A stretch of DNA of 64,000 nucleotides from Xanthomonas sp. AM6 (GCF_025665335.1 NZ_CP106869.1:3374501-3438500); one strand, 5' to 3'. Counted from the first letter of the stretch, positions 41,342 to 49,012 are shown. Notes: a model not told the origin generated them from the letters alone. Numbers and translations are program-made.

Positions 41342-42831
41342 TCGTCGCCGTCCTGCCGCGCGGCGGCGGCCGTGACCTTGCGGAACCCGCGTGGGCGCGC
41401 CGGCGCCGGCTTGTCCTCGCTCTCGATCGGCGCGGGCTGCCAGTACTCGGGCAGGTTCTGGAACTTGAACCGCTCGGGCATGTAGAGCGCGCGCACCTCG
41501 CCGGCTGGCCCGTTGCGCTGCAGCGCGACGATCAGCTCGGCGGTGCCCTTCCAGCGGCTGTCGCGGTGGTAGACCTCGTCGCGGTAGATGAAAATTACCG
41601 CGTCCGCGTCCTGCTCGATCGAGCCGGAATCGCGCAGGTCCGACGGGATCGGACGCTTGTCCCCGGGCCGCTTCTCCAAATCGCGGTTGAGCTGGCTCAA
41701 CAGCAGCACCGGGATGCCCAGCTCGCCCGCCATCAGCTTCAGCGCCCGGGTGATGTCGCCGAAGCCCTGCGCGCGGTTGTCGCCGCTGATCTGCATCAGC
41801 TGCAGGTAGTCGATCACCACCAGGCCGAGCGGCTTGCGCGCGTGCTGGCGCCGCACCTGCGCGACGACGTGCTCCACGCGGGCGTTGCGCGGCTTGCTGA
41901 CGTAGATCTCCGCGGCGCGCAGCCGCTTCATGGCCTTGGTGACGTTCGTCCAGTCAACGTCGTCCAGATCGCCGGAGCGGATGCGGCCGCCGTCGATGTC
42001 GCCGATCGACGACAGCATGCGGTCGCCCAGTTCCTCGGGCTGCATCTCGAAGCTGAAGACCGCCACCGGCACGCTGCGGTTCAGCGCCGCGTGCTCGGCG
42101 ATGTTCTGGGCCAGCGTGGTCTTGCCCATCTTCGGGCGGGCGGCCAGCACGTACAGGCCACCCGGCTTCAGGCCGCCCAAGAGCGTGTCCAGGTCGTCGA
42201 TGCTCGTCGACAGTCCCTGCGCGTCGCCCTCACCCCGGGAGCGATCGCCGAGCCGGTCGAACACACGTTGCATCACCGGAGCGACCAGCTCCAGGTCGCA
42301 GGGCTGGGTGTCCAGCAGGTGTCCGATCCGCGTCTGCGCGTCGCCGATCAGTTCGACGCTGCTGCGGCCGCCGGCGGCGAACGCATCATCGACCAACTCG
42401 GTGCCCACCTCGATCACTCGGCGCAGGCGCGCTTTGTCCGCAACGATCTCGGCGTGCGCGCGGATGTTGGCCGCCGACGGCGTGGTGCTGGACAGCTCGA
42501 CCAGGTACGCGCCGTCGCCGATCGCCTCCAGCTGACCCTGATCCTGGAACCAGTCGCCGAGCGTCACCGTGTCGAACGGCCGCGGCGGCACCGCCGTCGC
42601 CATCTCCCGAATCGCGCGCCAGATCAGCCGGTGGTCGCGGCGGTAGAAGTCCTGCTCGCTCACGATGTCGGCGACCTGATCCCAGGCGCTAGCCCGCAGC
42701 ATCAGGCCACCCAGCACCGCCTGCTCGGCGTCCATGCTGTGCGGCGGCACCCGCACCGAGGTGCGATGCTCCTGCCGCGGCGGCTCGCCGTACAGCTGCG
42801 CCATGCGCTCCGTGTCGTCGTGCGCGTTCAT
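41338..42831 (-). CDS. dnaB: Replicative DNA helicase DnaB
   Basis: This 497-residue protein begins its conserved N-terminal domain at PHSMDAEQAVLGGLML. The RecA-like domain has VLAARPKMGKTTLAQNIAEHAA (Walker A), VAVFSFEMQPEEL, LGLVVIDYLQLMQISGD (Walker B) and VLLLSQLNRDLEKRPGDKRPIPSDLRDSGSIEQDADAVIFIYRDE. It is phage-encoded and directly downstream of the O-like initiator, so replication needs no host loader exchange. Confidence 0.95.
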   Translation of the reverse strand: MNAHDDTERMAQLYGEPPRQEHRTSVRVPPHSMDAEQAVLGGLMLRASAWDQVADIVSEQDFYRRDHRLIWRAIREMATAVPPRPFDTVTLGDWFQDQGQLEAIGDGAYLVELSSTTPSAANIRAHAEIVADKARLRRVIEVGTELVDDAFAAGGRSSVELIGDAQTRIGHLLDTQPCDLELVAPVMQRVFDRLGDRSRGEGDAQGLSTSIDDLDTLLGGLKPGGLYVLAARPKMGKTTLAQNIAEHAALNRSVPVAVFSFEMQPEELGDRMLSSIGDIDGGRIRSGDLDDVDWTNVTKAMKRLRAAEIYVSKPRNARVEHVVAQVRRQHARKPLGLVVIDYLQLMQISGDNRAQGFGDITRALKLMAGELGIPVLLLSQLNRDLEKRPGDKRPIPSDLRDSGSIEQDADAVIFIYRDEVYHRDSRWKGTAELIVALQRNGPAGEVRALYMPERFKFQNLPEYWQPAPIESEDKPAPARPRGFRKVTAAAARQDGDE

Positions 42832-43820
42832 GCCGCGTGCTCCGTCATCGCCCGGTCGAACAGCTTCGCGATCACCGTCTCGCGCAGCAGGTACTCGAAG
42901 TCGGGCTTCCAGCTCTCGTGCCCCGGTCCGCCCGGCTTCCGACCAGCGTGGAAGTCGTCATCGGCCGCGGTCTCGAACAGCTCCGTCCAGAACCGCGGCG
43001 TGACCCGCTCGTTGCCGTACAGCTTCCGGCAGATGGCGCGCGCCGTCGGCAGGGCCTTCTCGACCGCCTTGATCCGCGGCTTGTTCAGCACCGTGCAGGC
43101 GACCAGCTCGCCGGCCGGCTTGGCCAGCAGCCGGTTGTAGGCGGCCTGCGCCTCCTCGGCGATCTGCTGGATCCGCTGGGTCTTCCGGTGGCTCAGGTCA
43201 GCAGGTGGCGACGGCGGGGTCAGCGTCAGCGACGCGGACGAATCCGAGCGAAGCGAGGAAGCTTCTTCCTGCTCCTGCTCCTGCTCCTGCTCCTGTTCCT
43301 GTTCCTGATTAGGCATAGCCTTCTGGGAAGGCTTACCGGAAGGCTTTCCGAAAGCCTCATCGAAAGCCTTGGCGAAAGACTCTCCAAGCCCGTAAACAAA
43401 GGCTCTCAGCTGCTCCAGCGCCTTCTGCTTGAGGGCGCATTCCGGCACTAGGTCGAACTCGGCACCCCAACTGCGGACCACGTTCGGCGACTCGGGCCGG
43501 TTGTGCTGGATGGCCTTCGGAATCCACACCACGCGCGCCTTGAAGTCGGCTTCCGCCATGCCTTCCCGAAAGACTTCCCGAAAGGCTTCGTCGAAGGCTT
43601 CCAGTTCCCAATCCAGCTCCTCGGCCATGGCGGCGCGCCCAGCACGGAACAGGCCGGGGATCGGGCCTGTGTGGGGCCCGGTGATCAGGAACAGCCACAG
43701 CCCCTGCCCTGACGGCTGCATGCGGGTCAGCCTGCGGAACTTCTCGTCGCCCCATGTGCGCACCTCCACCTTGCGGTAGCGGCTGCGCGACGGGCGGTTA
43801 TCGGCGTCGGCCATCGTCAT
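42828..43820 (-). CDS. O-like replication initiator protein
   Basis: This 330-residue protein starts at ATG 43820 (ATGA overlap). The N-terminal domain YRKVEVRTWGDEKFRRLTRMQPSGQGLWLFLITGPHTGPIPGLFRAG...WIPKAIQHNRPESPNVVRSWG is shared by phage replication proteins. A repetitive linker (GKPSGKPSQKAMPNQEQEQEQEQEQEQE) follows, then a C-terminal domain (KTQRIQQIAEEAQAAYNRLLAKP...ARAICRKLYGNERVTPRFWTELFETAADDDFHAGRKPGGPGHESWKPDFEYLLRE). It should load DnaB at an origin within or near this gene. Confidence 0.82.
   Translation of the reverse strand: MTMADADNRPSRSRYRKVEVRTWGDEKFRRLTRMQPSGQGLWLFLITGPHTGPIPGLFRAGRAAMAEELDWELEAFDEAFREVFREGMAEADFKARVVWIPKAIQHNRPESPNVVRSWGAEFDLVPECALKQKALEQLRAFVYGLGESFAKAFDEAFGKPSGKPSQKAMPNQEQEQEQEQEQEQEEASSLRSDSSASLTLTPPSPPADLSHRKTQRIQQIAEEAQAAYNRLLAKPAGELVACTVLNKPRIKAVEKALPTARAICRKLYGNERVTPRFWTELFETAADDDFHAGRKPGGPGHESWKPDFEYLLRETVIAKLFDRAMTEHAA
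43268..43307. repeat. Hexanucleotide repeat in the O-like gene
   Basis: CCTGCT is repeated four times, then CCTGTT twice and a partial unit. On the coding strand it encodes the Glu-Gln repeat. Lambda O carries origin iterons inside its gene; this one is too short and GC-rich to be called iterons but lies in the matching place. Confidence 0.8.
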
Positions 43821-43900
43821 GCGCCCCGCAGCAGGTGCAGGCAGCCGGCGACGTGCCACTGCATGCGGACGATCGACATCGCGCGGGCTGTGGCGTTCAT
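43817..43900 (-). CDS. 27-residue peptide between CII-like and O-like genes
   Basis: The reading frame MNATARAMSIVRMQWHVAGCLHLLRGA starts at ATG 43900 overlapping the CII-like stop and ends overlapping the O-like start, with ATGA junctions at both ends. This layout suggests a translated coupling peptide; the function is unknown. Confidence 0.5.
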   Translation of the reverse strand: MNATARAMSIVRMQWHVAGCLHLLRGA

Positions 43901-44433
43901 GCGGCGGCGCTCCTGCGAGCCTTGCTCGCGGCGGCCAGCAAACGGCGCTCGGCACGCAGGACCATCTGCCGCAGAGCGCGGTAGGCCTGGACCATCTCGT
44001 CGAGTTCTTCGCGGTCGAGGACGCCGTCCTCCATGCTGTCCGCGGTCACCGCGCACACCCGGCCGGCGTGGCCAGCGATCGACAGAGCCTTGGCCTGGAT
44101 CGCTTCCAGGTCGCTCGCCCACGTGTTCGGATCGGACTCCGGCGCTAGTTCCTGGAACAGGCCGAACTGCCCGCCGAAGACCTGCAGCCACTGCAGCGCT
44201 TCCTCCTCGCCGTTGGCATGCTGCCGCATCCACTCGGTCAGAAGTTCCGCCATCTCGACCGAGATCGCTTCGCCCTTCTGCGCCGTCAGCTTCGCGCGCA
44301 GGCTCTCCATGTGGATGGCCTTGCCACGTCGCTGGGTCAAGAAGTGGGCGGCGGCAGCGAGACCGCCCGGTGCCCGACGAACGCTGTTGTAGAGCACGTC
44401 GAGCCAGTAGAGGTTGGAGAGGCGGCGGGTCAT
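43897..44433 (-). CDS. CII-like regulatory protein (Phage_CP76 type)
   Basis: This 178-residue protein starts at ATG 44433 with AAGG 9 bases upstream. LYWLDVLYNSVRRAPGGLAAAAHFLTQRRGKAIHMESLRAKLTAQKGEAISVEMAELLTEWMRQHANGEEEALQWLQVFGGQFGLF follows the CP76/CII pattern (helical DNA-binding N-terminus, KL...Nxx-like turn, GG). It lies between the Cro side and replication genes, where CII belongs. The C-terminus is a long helix. Confidence 0.7.
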   Translation of the reverse strand: MTRRLSNLYWLDVLYNSVRRAPGGLAAAAHFLTQRRGKAIHMESLRAKLTAQKGEAISVEMAELLTEWMRQHANGEEEALQWLQVFGGQFGLFQELAPESDPNTWASDLEAIQAKALSIAGHAGRVCAVTADSMEDGVLDREELDEMVQAYRALRQMVLRAERRLLAAASKARRSAAA

Positions 44434-44502
44434 GCGGATCACCTTGAAGACCGGGAAATTTCAGGGGTGCGGCGAAGTTCAATGCAGCGCACCATCTGCG
44501 CC

Positions 44503-44664
44503 ATGGAGAAGATCAAGTCAGGGAAGCGGGCCAGGGATGGCCAGGTGCGCGTGCCGCGCGGCGAGAACGTCACCGCGCTGGTGAAGGTCGGAGGGAACTG
44601 GCTGGCCGCTCGATGGATCGACGGCCGAATCGTTTGCCGGGTGCTGCGCCGCGGAGCGGCGTGA
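44503..44664 (+). CDS. Small basic beta protein, plus strand
   Basis: This 53-residue protein (MEKIKSGKRARDGQVRVPRGENVTALVKVGGNWLAARWIDGRIVCRVLRRGAA) is unrecognised. It runs against the surrounding early operon and precedes the zinc-ribbon gene by 85 bases on the same strand, so both may belong to one inserted unit. Confidence 0.5.
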   Translation: MEKIKSGKRARDGQVRVPRGENVTALVKVGGNWLAARWIDGRIVCRVLRRGAA

Positions 44665-44749
44665 CCCGTGTTTGTCCAACTGGGAGTCGCCCTCCTTGCG
44701 GTAGGCTGCTGTTTCCACACGAACAGCCAGAGCCCGCAGGGAGGGCGAC

Positions 44750-45274
44750 ATGGATTTCAGCTCAATTGCCACAGTCATCGCCTCGCTCAAGACGGCGCAG
44801 GACATCGCTGTCGCCACGCTGGGCGTCCGCGACTTCAACGAGTCGGCGGCAGCGATCTCGAAGATCAACGAGCAGTTGCTGGCTGCCCAGCAGGGACTGC
44901 TGATCCACAACACCACGCTGCTCCAGTTGCAGCAGCAGCACTTCGAGACCGCAGAGGAGCTGCGAAAACTCAAAGAATCCCTCGCGGAGAAGAACCGCTA
45001 CGGCCTGTTCGACATCGGAGGTGGCGTGTTCGTGTACCGCGTGGACGTCGTCCCACAAGAGGGCGGGACCGGTGAGCCAGGCGCCACGCAGCCGCAGCAC
45101 TACCTCTGCCAGCCGTGTTGGGACAAAGGCACCAAGTCCGTCCTGCAGCGGTGGGGGGCGACCACATGGAAGTGCACGATCTGCAACCAGCTCTACGCCC
45201 CCAGGGCTCCCGACGGCACCAGGCTCGCGAACGACTCGTCCGTCCTCACCTTCACCACAGGGCAGTGGCGCTGA
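44750..45274 (+). CDS. Coiled-coil plus zinc-ribbon protein, plus strand (moron)
   Basis: This 174-residue protein has an N-terminal helical half (MDFSSIATVIASLKTAQDIAVATLGVRDFNESAAAISKINEQLLAAQQ...LLQLQQQHFETAEELRKLKESLAEKNRYGLFDI), and a C-terminal ribbon with CQPCWDKG...WKCTICNQLYAP (two CxxC). The pattern is common among phage-borne accessory proteins of unknown role. It is encoded against the Cro-CII operon. Confidence 0.65.
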   Translation: MDFSSIATVIASLKTAQDIAVATLGVRDFNESAAAISKINEQLLAAQQGLLIHNTTLLQLQQQHFETAEELRKLKESLAEKNRYGLFDIGGGVFVYRVDVVPQEGGTGEPGATQPQHYLCQPCWDKGTKSVLQRWGATTWKCTICNQLYAPRAPDGTRLANDSSVLTFTTGQWR

Positions 45275-45562
45275 GGCCTCCACCACCATCGCCTGGGCCA
45301 AACTGACGGAGAAGACCGCCGGTCCCAGTAGGCCGGCGCGTGCATGCGGACGCCACAACAGATGGGCCCTGGCGCTTTGCCGGCGCTGGATCGCGAGCCG
45401 CGACCTCAGCAGCGTCTTCCGATGGTCAGCCGGCGGTGAGCACTGCCACGGGTGCAGCTTCGCCCCAGTGAAAGACGCGATAAATTCCGCGCGAATCCGC
45501 TCTATCTCCGACGCGGAAAGTGTCGGCGTGTCCGACGGGCGAAATAGGGGCGGCACGCGCAT
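44762..45562 (-). CDS. Gene following cro, apparently overrun by the plus-strand insertion
   Basis: From ATG 45562, just after the Cro stop, the first ~75 codons read as a plausible phage protein (MRVPPLFRPSDTPTLSASEIERIRAEFIASFTGAKLHPWQCSPPADHRKTLLRSRLAIQRRQSARA). After that the open frame runs antisense to the zinc-ribbon gene and looks non-coding. Either the true gene is short and lost its stop, or the insertion removed its 3' end. The 3' limit given is only the end of the open frame. Confidence 0.35.
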   Translation of the reverse strand: MRVPPLFRPSDTPTLSASEIERIRAEFIASFTGAKLHPWQCSPPADHRKTLLRSRLAIQRRQSARAHLLWRPHARAGLLGPAVFSVSLAQAMVVEASAPLPCGEGEDGRVVREPGAVGSPGGVELVADRALPCGRPPPLQDGLGAFVPTRLAEVVLRLRGAWLTGPALLWDDVHAVHEHATSDVEQAVAVLLREGFFEFSQLLCGLEVLLLQLEQRGVVDQQSLLGSQQLLVDLRDRCRRLVEVADAQRGDSDVLRRLERGDDCGN

Positions 45563-45563
45563 C

Positions 45564-45800
45564 TCAGGCGGCCTTCTGCTGGTCGGCGGCAGTGCCATCT
45601 TCGGCTCCCGACGGCGGCGGAGCATCCGTCGCATGCAACTGGTGCAACTTGACGGCGGCCATCCCGCCCGGCTCGCGCGTGCGGCCCTGCTTGATGTCGC
45701 TCACAGCCTGTGGGGATTTCTCGATCGCGCGGCCGATCTCTGTCAGAGACCAGCCCCTCGCCTCGAGTGCCTTGATTCGGTCTGCCCATGTCGTGTCCAT
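45564..45800 (-). CDS. Cro-like repressor
   Basis: This 78-residue protein has an HTH: WADRIKALEARGWSLTEIGRAIEKSPQAVSDIKQGRTREPGGMAAVKLHQLH. It diverges from the CI-like gene over the operator cluster. Its ATG is only 5 bases past the -10 hexamer TAGGAT, so the mRNA is probably leaderless. Confidence 0.8.
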   Translation of the reverse strand: MDTTWADRIKALEARGWSLTEIGRAIEKSPQAVSDIKQGRTREPGGMAAVKLHQLHATDAPPPSGAEDGTAADQQKAA

Positions 45801-45805
45801 AGCCC

Positions 45806-45834
45806 ATCCTATGGCATCCCATAGTTTCAGTCAA
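45806..45834 (-). promoter_or_regulatory. Early promoter (PR-like) for cro
   Basis: On the minus strand TTGACT (45834-45829) and TAGGAT (45811-45806) are 17 bases apart. One operator overlaps the -10 side and another the -35, so bound repressor would block RNA polymerase. Confidence 0.78.
45809..45824. promoter_or_regulatory. Operator 1 of the cro/cI region
   Basis: CTATGGCATCCCATAG is a perfect 6-base inverted repeat (CTATGG/CCATAG) with a 4-base centre. The same palindrome recurs at 49205-49220. Confidence 0.8.
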
Positions 45835-45847
45835 CGGCATCCCATAA
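45832..45847. promoter_or_regulatory. Operator 2 of the cro/cI region
   Basis: CAACGGCATCCCATAA keeps one perfect half (CCATA) and a diverged second half of the same palindrome. It overlaps the -35 of the cro promoter. Confidence 0.7.
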
Positions 45848-45860
45848 CGGAATTCCATAA
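45845..45860. promoter_or_regulatory. Operator 3 of the cro/cI region
   Basis: TAACGGAATTCCATAA is a third, weaker copy of the palindrome. It lies 10 bases upstream of the CI start, so it could autoregulate cI. Confidence 0.65.
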
Positions 45861-45870
45861 GAATTGCGGG

Positions 45871-46473
45871 ATGAATGGGACGAAGGCCACAACCGTCGGC
45901 GACCGAATCGTGGAGGCGCGCGAAGCCAAGGAGATGTCGCGCCCAGAGCTGGCCAAGCTCGCAAAGGTAAAGTACCCAACCCTTGCTGGCTTGGAGAATG
46001 GCGACCAGGTCACGTCGACGCAGCTGCCGGCGCTGGCGGCGGTGCTTGGCGTCACCGCCTTGTGGCTTGCGACCGGGAAAGAGCCGCGCTATGCGGAGGC
46101 CTCGGAGCCAGACGATCCCGGCCAACTGGTAACCCCCGCAGCCCTCGATCCTCGCCTACTGTCGCGCACTCACACTTTTTTGGCGGCGGACCACCCGTAC
46201 GACCTCACCGACCCTGGCGAAGCCGCTTTGTTCGCCAGTGCATACGAGTGGCTCGCACAGCAAGACGAAGCCACGGATTCACCACAGTCGTTCACCAAGT
46301 TCTTGCGCTGGGCGGCTATGCGGAACCTCACGGCGCCTAAGGCCCCGACTGGCGATAAGCCGAAAGGCAGTGCGGCAATGAGCCGGTGGCGAAACAGCCT
46401 GAACGAGTTCGCGAACACGGATCTTGAGCTGAGCCAGGAGCCAAAGAAGGGCGCGAAGTTGTCTACAAAGTAA
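45871..46473 (+). CDS. CI-like repressor without peptidase domain
   Basis: This 200-residue protein starts at ATG 45871. The N-terminal HTH is TVGDRIVEAREAKEMSRPELAKLAKVKYPTLAGLENGDQVTSTQLPALAAVLGV. The C-terminal part (residues about 75-200) lacks the S24 Ser-Lys dyad, so self-cleavage after SOS is not evident and induction may use another route. It is divergent from cro. Confidence 0.82.
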   Translation: MNGTKATTVGDRIVEAREAKEMSRPELAKLAKVKYPTLAGLENGDQVTSTQLPALAAVLGVTALWLATGKEPRYAEASEPDDPGQLVTPAALDPRLLSRTHTFLAADHPYDLTDPGEAALFASAYEWLAQQDEATDSPQSFTKFLRWAAMRNLTAPKAPTGDKPKGSAAMSRWRNSLNEFANTDLELSQEPKKGAKLSTK

Positions 46474-46518
46474 CGGCGATATGGCTGTAACTTGACCCCC
46501 AGGGATTGGGGTCGACAC

Positions 46519-48084
46519 ATGGGCTATAGGACGAAACAGCTGGGGCTAGCCCTGTTGTATGCAGCAATTTATGCGGTCGCGTTCCGCACTGCCTGGCAGC
46601 ATTCCGAAGATCAGTTCTATCTCCCCGCCGGGCTGCGAATCGCCGCGCTTCTGTTCGCTCCGTATCGATTTTGGCCGAGCATCTTGATCGGCGACGCGGT
46701 AGCGATGATGGCTATCCGAGTGCCGATCGCTGCCGATCTGAATGCCTCTGCGATCTGGCCCTACGCCAGTTCGATGCTGCTAAGCCCGCTGGTTTCTCTC
46801 GCTCCGCTGGCAATCAGGACACGTTTTGCATCGGCGATGTCGAACGAACGTTGGCTACCCGTCGCGTTGTTGGTTGTAGCTGTTTGGGGCGTCTCCGTCA
46901 GCACGTTTTTGAATGCACTGCTAGGCGGACCGGTGGATAGCGATCTCGTCGCCTACATCTACCGCTTCAGTATCGGCCAGTACCTCGCGATCATGGTGGC
47001 GGTGCTCCCCGTGCTGCTGTGGGTCCGCAGAAATGATGCGACGCATGCGCCGCCACATCTTGTTCGTGATGCGTTCATTGCGATGGTGGTGCTGGGCATT
47101 GCATACGCAGCCCTGCCCGTCTCCAACCAGCACTGGGAAAAGCTTGCGCTGCTCGGCGCAATGCTCCTGCCACCTGTCTCCCTCGCCTTTCTGCACGGCT
47201 GGAGAGGCGCGGCTGTCGGGATCGTGGTGACGACATTGGCACTCGGCCTTGCCATGCCGGATACGGGCCTGCTGGGCAACAAGGACCTCGCGGTTTTCGT
47301 CGCGCAGCAATCGTTGGCGGTCGTCGGCACGGTGCTCATGGTGCTGGGCTCCGCCGTGTCCAGCGAATACGACAAGACCTCGCGGCTCCAGCGCGCAAAA
47401 GCCGATGCCCTATGGCTGGCTCGATGCAACCACCTATCGGCGGAGATGTTGCTTCGCGATTGTGCTCAGGCAATTGCCGATGAGCAGGCTGAGATCGACG
47501 CGGGCTACCGCAAGACGGCCAAGCAACTGAAGGCGGAGGGCCGCTACTCGCTCGCCCTGCAGGTCAATACCCAGGGCTTCCAAAACAGCCGCATGCTATT
47601 CAAGCAGGTGACGGCGCTCTATCCGCTGGATCTGGATAGTCTGGGGCTGTTCGAGGTGCTGCAGTCGGATGAATTTCTTGCCGTCGCCTATGGCCGCGTG
47701 ACGATGGTGTCGCTGCGCGGCAGCATCGAGCAGCACAGCTCAACGCTACAGCTCGTCGCTCATCGGAGCATCGCGCATGCGATCGAGCTTTTGCCGCATG
47801 GGGAGAGTCGGCTCCAGGTTCGCGCCTGGACCCTGCGCAGGCGGCGCGGCATATCGGTGACGCTGCGATCCGAGTCGAAGACTTCGACTCAGCCTGATGC
47901 GCAGCGGTTGCGCCTTGCTGAAATGCAGTTGCAGGCCAAGGTGCAGGCATACGGCGGCGCATTCAAACGCCGTCGCATGCGAGTGGTTTTCACGCTAACC
48001 GAAGACGTCGATCAGTTCTTGGAAACCGGCACAATCACCCACGAGACGCCATTAGTGCCCTTCAGCGCCCTCACGACGAAGTGA
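46519..48084 (+). CDS. MASE1-domain membrane protein with degenerate kinase-like C-terminus
   Basis: This 521-residue protein has about eight TM helices in the first 290 residues, with the MASE1 pattern (LALLYAAIYAVAFRTAW, LPAGLRIAALLFAPYRFWPSILIGDAVAM, SSMLLSPLVSLAPLAIRTRF). The cytoplasmic part (about 295-521) starts like a dimerisation helix (SEYDKTSRLQRAKADALWLARCNHLSAEMLLRDCAQAIADEQAEID) and ends in a beta-rich region that resembles a worn HATPase fold but shows no N/G1/G2 boxes or phospho-His. It is in the rexAB-like position between cI and the second operator. Confidence 0.75.
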   Translation: MGYRTKQLGLALLYAAIYAVAFRTAWQHSEDQFYLPAGLRIAALLFAPYRFWPSILIGDAVAMMAIRVPIAADLNASAIWPYASSMLLSPLVSLAPLAIRTRFASAMSNERWLPVALLVVAVWGVSVSTFLNALLGGPVDSDLVAYIYRFSIGQYLAIMVAVLPVLLWVRRNDATHAPPHLVRDAFIAMVVLGIAYAALPVSNQHWEKLALLGAMLLPPVSLAFLHGWRGAAVGIVVTTLALGLAMPDTGLLGNKDLAVFVAQQSLAVVGTVLMVLGSAVSSEYDKTSRLQRAKADALWLARCNHLSAEMLLRDCAQAIADEQAEIDAGYRKTAKQLKAEGRYSLALQVNTQGFQNSRMLFKQVTALYPLDLDSLGLFEVLQSDEFLAVAYGRVTMVSLRGSIEQHSSTLQLVAHRSIAHAIELLPHGESRLQVRAWTLRRRRGISVTLRSESKTSTQPDAQRLRLAEMQLQAKVQAYGGAFKRRRMRVVFTLTEDVDQFLETGTITHETPLVPFSALTTK

Positions 48085-48443
48085 TCCGAGCTATAGACGA
48101 TCGTGCCGACGGTGCTGCTCGGTGCGATGGTCACGGAGTCGACGTCTGAGCCCATCGGCATCACCCACGCTGTGGAGTCGATGCGACCGACTGCGGCGCG
48201 CACCACACCTCGGCTATCGTTGATTTGCAAATAGCTGATGCCGTCACGCAGAAACTCGTAGACGCCCCACTCCGGATCCACAGAGAGATTCGTTGTCTGC
48301 GGGGAGCTTTCGCCCAATCCCTTTGCTGCCGGCGTGCCGCTGCCGCCCGAAGGGCAGCAGGCTATCGCGGCAACTGGAGAGCCGATCAAAATAGCCCCCA
48401 TCAAGATCCTCGGCACTCGATAGTAATGCAGAATTCCAGTCAT
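48012..48443 (-). CDS. Putative lipoprotein, convergent with the MASE1 gene
   Basis: This 143-residue protein starts at ATG 48443. It has an export signal ending near VAAIACC (lipobox-like) and then a Gly/Ser-rich link. The mature domain is beta-rich (WGVYEFLRDGISYLQINDSRGVVRAAVGRIDSTAWVMPMGSDVDSVTIAP...VSWVIVPVSKN). Its 3' end overlaps the MASE1 gene's 3' end by 73 bases. Confidence 0.6.
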   Translation of the reverse strand: MTGILHYYRVPRILMGAILIGSPVAAIACCPSGGSGTPAAKGLGESSPQTTNLSVDPEWGVYEFLRDGISYLQINDSRGVVRAAVGRIDSTAWVMPMGSDVDSVTIAPSSTVGTIVYSSDHFVVRALKGTNGVSWVIVPVSKN

Positions 48444-48481
48444 TGATCGATCCCTCAGTGTCGGTAAAAGAAACGGCTGAA

Positions 48482-49012
48482 TCAGTTGCGAGCGTTGCAA
48501 GTCTCGCCGCGGCACTCGATGATCAAAGTTGAGCCCGCTGAGCACTTTGCCTGATAAAGCATGGCCCCGGATGACTCGCCCAACGACGTGGGAGCTTGGC
48601 ATCCTCGTGCGCTAGCGAACCCCTTAGCAGCGGCGGCATTGCCAACTGCTTCCATGCTTCCCGCTGTCCCGATGTCGGTGTAGCGGATAGCCTCACCTTC
48701 AACGGTAATAAGGCGCCGCCCATCGTTAGCCTGCGTGTGGCGAACAATCACTGCATCAGCGCGCACCTGGCTGCCAGCGGCTCGCAACTGCTCAAGGGCG
48801 TCGCTGATAGTTGGATCAGTAAAGCCCGGCTTGTATTTCTTGGCGGACACCATTCCCACGGACTGGAATGGTCGCTGAGGCGTCGAATAGAGAATATCCA
48901 CTTGTCCACTACGCGCACCGGGCTCGCTGTTGGTCGTAGGCACGACCTGATAGCTGGTACACCCGGCCAGCAAAAGCGCAACGACACTTAATCCGACAAA
49001 CCCCTTTTTCAT
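48482..49012 (-). CDS. Lipoprotein
   Basis: This 176-residue protein starts at ATG 49012 with a clear lipobox signal (MKKGFVGLSVVALLLAGC). The mature part is SYQVVPTTNSEPGARSGQVDILYSTPQRPFQSVGMVSAKKYKPGFTDPTISDALEQLRAAGSQVRADAVIV, resembling Rcs-type/DUF4156 surface lipoproteins. It probably forms an operon with the second lipoprotein and may alter the lysogen's surface. Confidence 0.78.
   Translation of the reverse strand: MKKGFVGLSVVALLLAGCTSYQVVPTTNSEPGARSGQVDILYSTPQRPFQSVGMVSAKKYKPGFTDPTISDALEQLRAAGSQVRADAVIVRHTQANDGRRLITVEGEAIRYTDIGTAGSMEAVGNAAAAKGFASARGCQAPTSLGESSGAMLYQAKCSAGSTLIIECRGETCNARN

Noticed and set aside
44762-45287. C-terminal 190 codons of the minus-strand frame after cro as real coding sequence
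   Set aside because: They are fully antisense to a zinc-ribbon gene with clear CxxC motifs and read as low-complexity shadow sequence.
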